64,000 bases of DNA from Zanthoxylum bungeanum. Taxonomy: Eukaryota > Streptophyta > Magnoliopsida > Sapindales > Rutaceae. The DNA is taken from assembly GCA_019454045.1 (NCBI GenBank), contig SKCR01001817.1:1-64000 (forward strand), in the 5' to 3' direction. Below the pieces are notes generated by a model. It was not told the DNA's origin, ran no database searches, and worked only from the letters and a program-made list of their open reading frames with translations. Each line of letters opens with the position of its first letter. Position 1 is the stretch's first letter. The position numbers and the translations under genes are program-made. Below, one piece after another: positions 57,612-64,000 of the stretch.

Positions 57612-59887
57612 AACACACTTCAGCAAAAGAAGCAATTTTGGATCTGTAAAATTCCTAATTAGATTAGGAGTAGTTCTGTTAGCAGCTGAGCTAGGCTACA
57701 TCACAGGCTAAAGAATTAATGTTCTCATCAATGATCCAAATATGTACTTCAATTATTTCATCCGATTCGTCGGATCATACATCGTGGCGATGTGTGATAA
57801 TCGAATAAATCGCATAAGATGACAACCATGCAAATCCGCTGACGAAAGTTGTTTCTCAGCAGAAGTTTGAGCGACCCGTACATAGTTCAGGTGTAGGACA
57901 CTTGAGTAATTGGCTATAGGCCAAGTGGGAGATTGTTGGACAATTATGACCCATAACATCACTATTTGTACAGAACATTGTGTTGTTGTACAAATTAACT
58001 ATGTGACAAAGGAAATTACTCTTTTATCATTTATAATTGGATTACTGGGATATATAAATGATAAAAGTCCATATGATTAGTTCTCAATTAATAAGATATA
58101 TGAAAATATTAATCCACTAAGGTTTAATCATTAAAATATCTCTAGTCGTAGTATTATCGAGATTGGACATCGATAATGCGGAATAGAATAGTATTGCACT
58201 TGTGCGTGTTATGGGAGCATAACGGCATAGTTATCATATATTTGGGTATTGGATACTCATGCAAGTGTAATAGGAGGTTATGTTTACCGATGGTACGGAA
58301 ACAGTTTCGCTCTGGATAGACCCCTCGAAATTCCATTGGTAGGATGACTATATGTCTATGGAAGTCCGAATCAGGGTAGGTGTATTTGGTTTTAACCTGA
58401 GACTTACATCGCTAATACTTGCGACAATCAATATGCTTTGGTTTTGGTCGTCCGGGCCTTTAACAGGTTCTGTGGACGCCTCTTCTGGCTATATTGAGAA
58501 TCGTAGTGTATTGGGTGTGATGTCAAGATGGAAGTATCACTTCAGTCATATGAAGATGATGATCACGTAGGATACGGAACTAGTACTCTTAAGTATTGCA
58601 TTCATCCGGATAATATGACTAGGTCATGTTTATCCGATTAAAGAGACTAGTTACCAGAGATCCGATATGTGCTTCGTATGGGGCAGACACAATTCCAGCC
58701 CCAGGACTAGCATGTGACATCCGATACTGGATCGTAATACGCAATACTACGTATAATACGTCTAATATAGATTATATATTCCTTTAAGAATATTTCTGGA
58801 GAATTGGGTAGGCACGGTGCTTTGCTAGAAGCCAACCATATCTCATAAATTGGTAAAAACGTGGTACTAAGTACGCACGTATTCGGATATTCCGATGACC
58901 GGATTTACTGCCAACATATCCAGGGATCAATTAGGTCACTTCTCGGAGATTCACCGATGACGTATGACTCGAACATAATTAATCTGGGATTAATTAGAAG
59001 AACGAGAAAATTAATCTATGATTAATTACAGAGAGAATTTATCTGGGATAAAATTCAAATAAAAGAGAGAGAACGATTAATTCGGAATTAATCGATTAAA
59101 TAATAGATTCGATATATTAAATGAAATTAGATTTCATAACTGAATTAAAATTGGATTTTAATTCGGGCAAACGAGTTAATTTAGAATTAATTCGCTAGCG
59201 ACATGAATAGTAATTTTGCTAGGCATAATTATTTAATTAAATTTGATTTAATTACGTCACAACAGAAAATTCGTTAATTCGGAATTAACGAACCCGAGTC
59301 CGGGAGTGTTTGCAGGCCCACTCAGATTTTGAATTCAAGTAGGGCCCACAAGTCACATCACAAGTCACGTCATCTAGTCACTTTAATAACTTTTTGTTGA
59401 TGGGTTTTGATGGGTTGTTGGTTACTTGTCCAACCCACCAAGTTGGTGAGATGATGGACATATACCAAATATTGGTTTTGGAATATCATTAATTTGATTT
59501 TGGAAATCAAATACAAGTCAACTCATTTTTTTCACCTTCTTCCTCTCTTCTCAATTCACGCCACTCTCCCTCTCTTGGACTAAGGCTTGGCCGAAACTCA
59601 CCAAGGGACATTGGAAGATTTGTTGCAATTTTTTCAAGCGCTAGCACTCAAAGGAGTCATTCAAAGGTGTTAGGGAAACCTATCCTTGAGCTTGGAATCA
59701 AAGATCAAAGCTTGGAGGATTGATTCAACATTCAAAGAGGAGCTTGGAGCACAACACAATGAGCAAAAGTTTTGAACTCTCTACCAACATCCAAGCCGAT
59801 TAAAGTGAGTATTTCCGCTACTTTACTTTATGTATTCACATGATTTATTGCTTAATTTGATCTTGGTTTGACCTAGAAAACCCAACA
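57612..59887 (+). mobile_element. Copia copy 4: end of pol and 3' LTR
   Basis: 57612-57933 carries the RNase H C-terminus (the 'KEAIWI' region) and downstream sequence, ending in the polypurine tract CAAGTGGGAGATT. The LTR is 57934-59887 (1954 bp, TGTTGGACAA...CCCAACA). Its hairpin array is at about 58978-59290. No upstream part of the element is present. The downstream neighbour is an RT fragment, which is not the normal flank of a 5' LTR. Confidence 0.8.
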
Positions 59888-60287
59888 TAGCCATGCTTAA
59901 ATTCATACGCACGCTTCTATACATTGCCGCACATTATGACTATGAGATTGAGCATATGGACCTCAAGACTGCATTATTGAATGGAAATCTTGATGAGTGT
60001 ATCTATATGGTACAACCAGAGGGGTTCGTAACCCAAGGTCAAAAGCAAAAGGTTTGCAAACTGTAAAGGTCCATCTATGGACTTAAGTTGACATCTCGAT
60101 CTTGGAACATAATATTTGATACCATTGATGGAAATGTTGTTTTCTCAGTTCTTACGTTGATGATATTTTACTCATTGGGAAAGATGTAAAAATAATGATG
60201 TCTTGACGTCAATATGCTCAATCTTATCCAGCTTAAAATTATAAGAATTAGGAGAGGCCAGTTATTTACTTAGGATCCAGATTTTTA
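59888..60287 (+). pseudogene. Copia reverse transcriptase fragment
   Basis: A reading frame of about 57 codons gives the copia RT stretch 'EHMDLKTALLNGNLDECIYM' followed by 'VQPEGFV', then a stop and a readable 'RSIYGLK' remnant near 60068. This covers the first catalytic Asp of RT (in 'MDLKTALLNG'). It joins the preceding LTR end directly and ends at a chromovirus-like LTR fragment, so it is probably the flank into which copy 4 inserted. Confidence 0.75.
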
Positions 60288-61023
60288 ACATCCCCAATCC
60301 AGGGGATGCTACCGGCAGGGAATGGGCCGTACCATTCCCTTGAGCCTCTGACTTCTGACATATGCTATTCTTATCTCACATAAAAACTCATGCATGAGAC
60401 CATTGCCCAACTCATCAATCATGAATGTATAACACTCTTAATACTATATACTCTGTTTTAATACATATTACAACTCTGAAAATGACTATTAAAATACAAT
60501 GTATAAGAAACCTCTACTAAACAAAATATATGTTACATGTCACTTCTTGACTTTGACTAAACTGAACTTTGTTTCTAACTTGACCTGGAAGACCAACTCC
60601 CTAGTGACTGCCATCAGTATCCATCCTCCCGAGTTTGTCCTCCAAGAACGTGCAAAATAAAATACTGGGAGTGGGGGGTTGGATCGTTGTACGATCAAAG
60701 TGAGTGGACAATTTATAAATAAATACTAAACGCTTTGAAAACACATGGTTCTGAAATCTAACTTATCTTAAATTTATATTTCTGAAAATCTCTTTCATAA
60801 GCTGAAATCTGCTCTTTCTTTCTGAAAATATTTTCTAAAATCCGATTTATTGGATATCTCTTATAAACTGATTTTTCTGAAAACTTTATTTCTAGAAAAG
60901 CTTTCTCTGGAACTTGTCTGAAAACTGTATCTGAAAACTGTATCCGTTACGTATCACCGTCCCCCATACTCTTAACTAGAGCCAGGAATGTAAATCCATG
61001 ATTTTGGGGCGTTACGATTTTAG
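60288..61023 (-). repeat. Fragment of the chromovirus-like LTR
   Basis: Begins TTAACATCCCCAATCC, matching the LTR end at 53368, and follows its layout: GGATGCTACCGGCAG, the 'GAGTGGGG..TGGATCG' block near 60670, TCTGAAAA runs, and two GTTACGTATC-type units (about 60950 and 61008). The last unit is cut by the copia LTR at 61024. Confidence 0.72.
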
Positions 61024-62919
61024 TGTTCCTAGAACATGCCAAGGATCTCTATACATGATTCGGTGTGTGAATATTCAAAGAAGTTGCGGAAGACTTACAT
61101 TGATCGGATGTTGAGATTTCAAAAACTTTGATGTATATTGAGAGCTCCAAGCTTTCTTTGTCTTCCAAATTCAATGAATTGGTTTCCCTATCACATTGAT
61201 TCACTCTTTAAAGTGCTAGCTCATTTGAATTTTTGCAACAAAAACTGTAAGAATGGGAGAAGAAGTCATAGCAATGAGGAGGGAGAGAGGAGGTGTTTTT
61301 GTTTTTTTGTGTGTATTGATTTCTAAAATTAATATCCATTTACCAAATCCAAGTTAGTATATGTCATTCCAAATAATTAAAAAACAAAGGTGTTGGATTT
61401 TGATTGTGTGTTGAAAAAGCAATCCACTTCTTTCACTCAACCTTAACCACTTCCATCACTAGTCAAACTAGTTGATGTAAGTCAAGTGGGTCCCACCGCT
61501 TGTAAATTTTGAATTTAAGTCGAACAATCCAACACGCAACTTTGCTCTAGCCCGGGTTCGTTTAATTTCGAATTAACGAATTTACCGTTGCGACATAATT
61601 AAATATAATTTAATTAAATAATTATGCCTTGCAAAATTATTATTAAAGTCGCTTACGAATTAATTCTAAATTAATTCGTTTGCCCAAATTAAAATCCAAT
61701 TTTAATTCCGCATTAAAATCTAATTTTAATTAATATATTTAATAAATTATTTAATCGATTAATTCCAAATTAATTGTTCTCTCTCTTCTATCCGAATTTT
61801 TTCCCAGATAAATTCTTTCCGTAATTAATCCTAGATTAATTTTCTCCATCTCATAATTAATCACAGATTAATTCTGTTCGAGTCAAATGTCATCGGTGAA
61901 TGTTTGGGAAGCGACCCATGAGATTCCTGGATATGTTGGCAGTAAATTCAGTCGTCAGACTATCATAATACGTGCGTACCCCGTACCACGTTCTTACCAA
62001 TTTACAAGACACCGTTGGCTTCTAGCAAAGCACTGTGTCTACCCAATTCTCCAGAAATATTCTTTTAAGGAATACATAATCTTTATCAAGTGAAGTATAC
62101 TAAGTATTGTGTATTATGATCCAGTACCAGATGTCACATGCTAGGCCTGGGGCTGGAATTGTGTTTGCCCCGTACGAAGCATATATCGGATCACTAGCAA
62201 CTAATCTCTTTAATCGGATAATCATGACCTTGTCATATTATCCCGATAGTTGCAACATATTAGAATACCAGTTCTGTATCCCTGCGTGATCATCATCTTC
62301 ATATGACTGAAGTGATATTCCATCTTGACATCACACCCAATACACTACGATTCTTAGTAAACCCAGAAGAGGCGTACACAGAATCTATTCAAGCCTCGGA
62401 CGACCAAAACCAAAGCGTATTGATTGTCGCAAGTATTAGCGATGCAAGTCTCAGGTTAAGACCAATACACCTACACTGATTCGGATTCCCATAGACACAT
62501 AGTCGTACTACCAATGGGATTCCTAGGGGTCTATCCAGAGCGAAGCTGTTTCCGTACCATCGGCAAACAGATCCTCCTATTACACTTGCATGAGTATCCA
62601 ATACCCAAATATATGAGAATTATGCTGTTACGCTTCCATAATGCGCACAAGTGCAATACTAGTGTATTCTGTATTATCGATGTCCAGTCTCGATAATACT
62701 ACGACTAGGGATATTTAATGATTAAACCTTTTGTGGATTGATATTGTCTCATATCTTATTAATCTGGAACTAATCATAAGGACTTTTATCATTTATATAT
62801 ATTCAAGTAATCTAATTACAAAATGATAAATATCATTTTCTTTTGTCACATAGTTAATTTGTACAAAAACAACAATGTCTTTTACAAATAGTGATGCTAT
62901 AGGTTATAATTGTCCAACA
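61024..62919 (-). repeat. 3' LTR of copia copy 5
   Basis: 1896 bp; on the minus strand TGTTGGACAA (62919) to CTAGGAACA (61024). The hairpin array is at about 61560-61870, here seen as reverse complements with loops CCA, CTA and similar. Confidence 0.85.
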
Positions 62920-62939
62920 ATCTCCCACGTGGTCTATAG

Positions 62940-64000
62940 CCAATCACTCAAGTATCTAGCACCTGAACTATGTACATGTCGCTCAAACTTTTGCTGAGAG
63001 ATAGCTTTCGTCAGCGGATCTGCAATGTTGTCATCTAAAGCAATCTTTTCGATCTTCACATCGCCATGATGAATGATCTCACGAATCAGATGGAAACGTT
63101 GAAGTACATGCTTGGATTATTGATGAGATCGCCATTCCTTAGTCTGTGCTATAGCCTAGTTATTGTCACAATACAAAGGAATGGGCTCAGCTGCTAACGA
63201 AATTACTCATAATCTAATTAGGAATTTACGGATCCAAACTGCCTCTTTTGTTGCTTCAGCTGCAACGATATATTCTGCTTCTGTTGTTGAATCGGCAACA
63301 ATCTCTTGCTTGGAAGATTTCCAGCTTACTGCTCCGTTGTTCAAACAAAATATGTACCCGAATTTTGACATAGAGTCGTCTTTATCGGTTTGGAAACTTG
63401 CATCAGTAAACCCAGTTACCTCAAGTTCTCCATTGTCCATAGACTAAGAAAGCATCCTTAGTTCGTATAAGATACTTAAGGATGTTCTTAATAGCAACCC
63501 AGTGACCATCACCTGGATTGGCCTGATAGTGACTACACATGCTCAAAGCATACGAGACATCAGGTCTCGTACATATCATGACATACATGATCGATCCGAC
63601 TCATGTTGTCTCTCTCATCTTGAGTTTTAGTACAATGTCCTTAGATAGAGAGACACTATATGACACAGGAAGAAGTCCCCTCTTGGACTGATCCATGTTG
63701 AATCTCTTCAACACTTTGTTAAAATTCGAGGGGAGAGTCCAAGCATCTTTCTAGATATATCCTGGTAGATCCTTATTCCCAGAATAAAAGCTGCTTCTCC
63801 CAGATCTTTCATAGAGAATTTTAATGAAAGCCAAGCTTTCACCGATTGTAGCATGGGAATGTCATTGGCAAGAAGCAATACATCATCTACGTAAAGGACA
63901 ATGAATGTCAGTGCGCTCCCACTAACCTTCTTATATACACAAGGATCATCTTCGTTTTGAACGAAATCATATTCTTTTATGATCTCATCAAAACGTTGGT
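62940..64000 (-). pseudogene. Copia reverse transcriptase and RNase H (copy 5), broken
   Basis: On the minus strand from the window edge an RT frame runs 'FDEIIKEYDFVQNEDDPCVY', then 'LYVDDVLLLAND' with the YVDD catalytic box at 63881-63893, then 'FSMKDLGEAAFILGIRIY'. A frameshift and stops follow at about 63600-63740. RNase H is open at 63207-63440 (77 codons) with 'FTDASFQTD', 'GAVSWKSSKQEIVADSTTEA' and 'EYIVAAEATKEAVWIRKF', covering the Asp and Glu positions typical of copia RNase H. The best preserved copia coding region here, but not intact. The lineage may be Tork-like; not verified. Confidence 0.85.

Larger units (their letters stand above)
61024..64000 (-). mobile_element. Ty1/copia element copy 5 (minus), 3' part
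   Basis: 3' LTR 61024-62919 and the pol region to the window edge. The polypurine tract (minus CCACGTGGGAGATTG) lies at about 62920-62932. It is inserted into a GGGGCGTTACG unit of the chromovirus-like LTR, left flank TTTAG. This is the least decayed copia pol in the window; the element continues past 64000. Confidence 0.85.

Noticed and set aside
1..64000. tRNA, rRNA or telomere repeats
   Set aside because: Only tRNA-complementary primer-binding sites were found, with no cloverleaf-like gene and no TTTAGGG array.

Overview
This 64-kb window looks like plant nuclear DNA, probably eudicot, made almost entirely of nested LTR retrotransposons. The signs are LTRs of about 2 kb beginning TG and ending CA, plant-type primer-binding sites (initiator tRNA-Met for Ty1/copia, tRNA-Asp for Athila), polypurine tracts, 5-bp target-site duplications, and degenerate gag and pol. 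I see no bacterial operon, no rRNA or tRNA gene, and no ordinary multi-exon host gene. The species cannot be told from the sequence.

Layout, left to right. 1-12054: two copies of one Ty1/copia family lying head to head (minus 1-5451, plus 5452-12054), forming a large imperfect palindrome. 12055-32116: a non-autonomous Ty3/gypsy element ('Gypsy-B') with no recognisable gag or pol, a 976-bp hAT MITE inside its 5' LTR, and about 2.5 kb of tandem repeats before its 3' LTR. A complete Athila-like element (17145-26977, TSD GAGAG) is inserted in it. 32117-51117: a second Athila-like element on the minus strand. Its 3' LTR is cut by Gypsy-B and its gag is split by a complete copia element (38638-48775, TSD GACCA). 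51118-64000: LTRs and fragments of a Ty3 chromovirus-like family, mixed with more fragments of the same copia family on both strands.

The most notable content is in the two Athila-like elements. Both have lost reverse transcriptase, RNase H and most of integrase, so that protease is joined almost directly to the integrase C-terminus. In the position where Athila elements usually have an env-like gene, both carry the same two cargo ORFs. The first is a small basic, cysteine-rich ORF that resembles viral nucleic-acid-binding proteins. The second is an intronless LONELY GUY (LOG) cytokinin-activating enzyme with a basic tail ending in an EAR-like LDLNL motif. The LOG ORF is uninterrupted (217 codons) in the minus copy and frameshifted in the plus copy. 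Because the two elements have quite different U3 regions but share the cargo, the cargo was acquired before they diverged and was mobilised with them. The U3 of the minus copy is packed with G-box/ACGT motifs directly upstream of its TATA box.

A second unexpected signal is that the copia family is saturated with perfect short hairpins having 3-nt loops (mostly TGG, TAG, TTG or AAG) in its LTR, leader and decayed pol.

Relative ages from nesting: the minus Athila is older than both Gypsy-B and the complete copia element; the plus Athila is younger than Gypsy-B. Boundaries rest on LTR ends, TSDs and comparison between copies by eye. No alignment, dating or database search was run.
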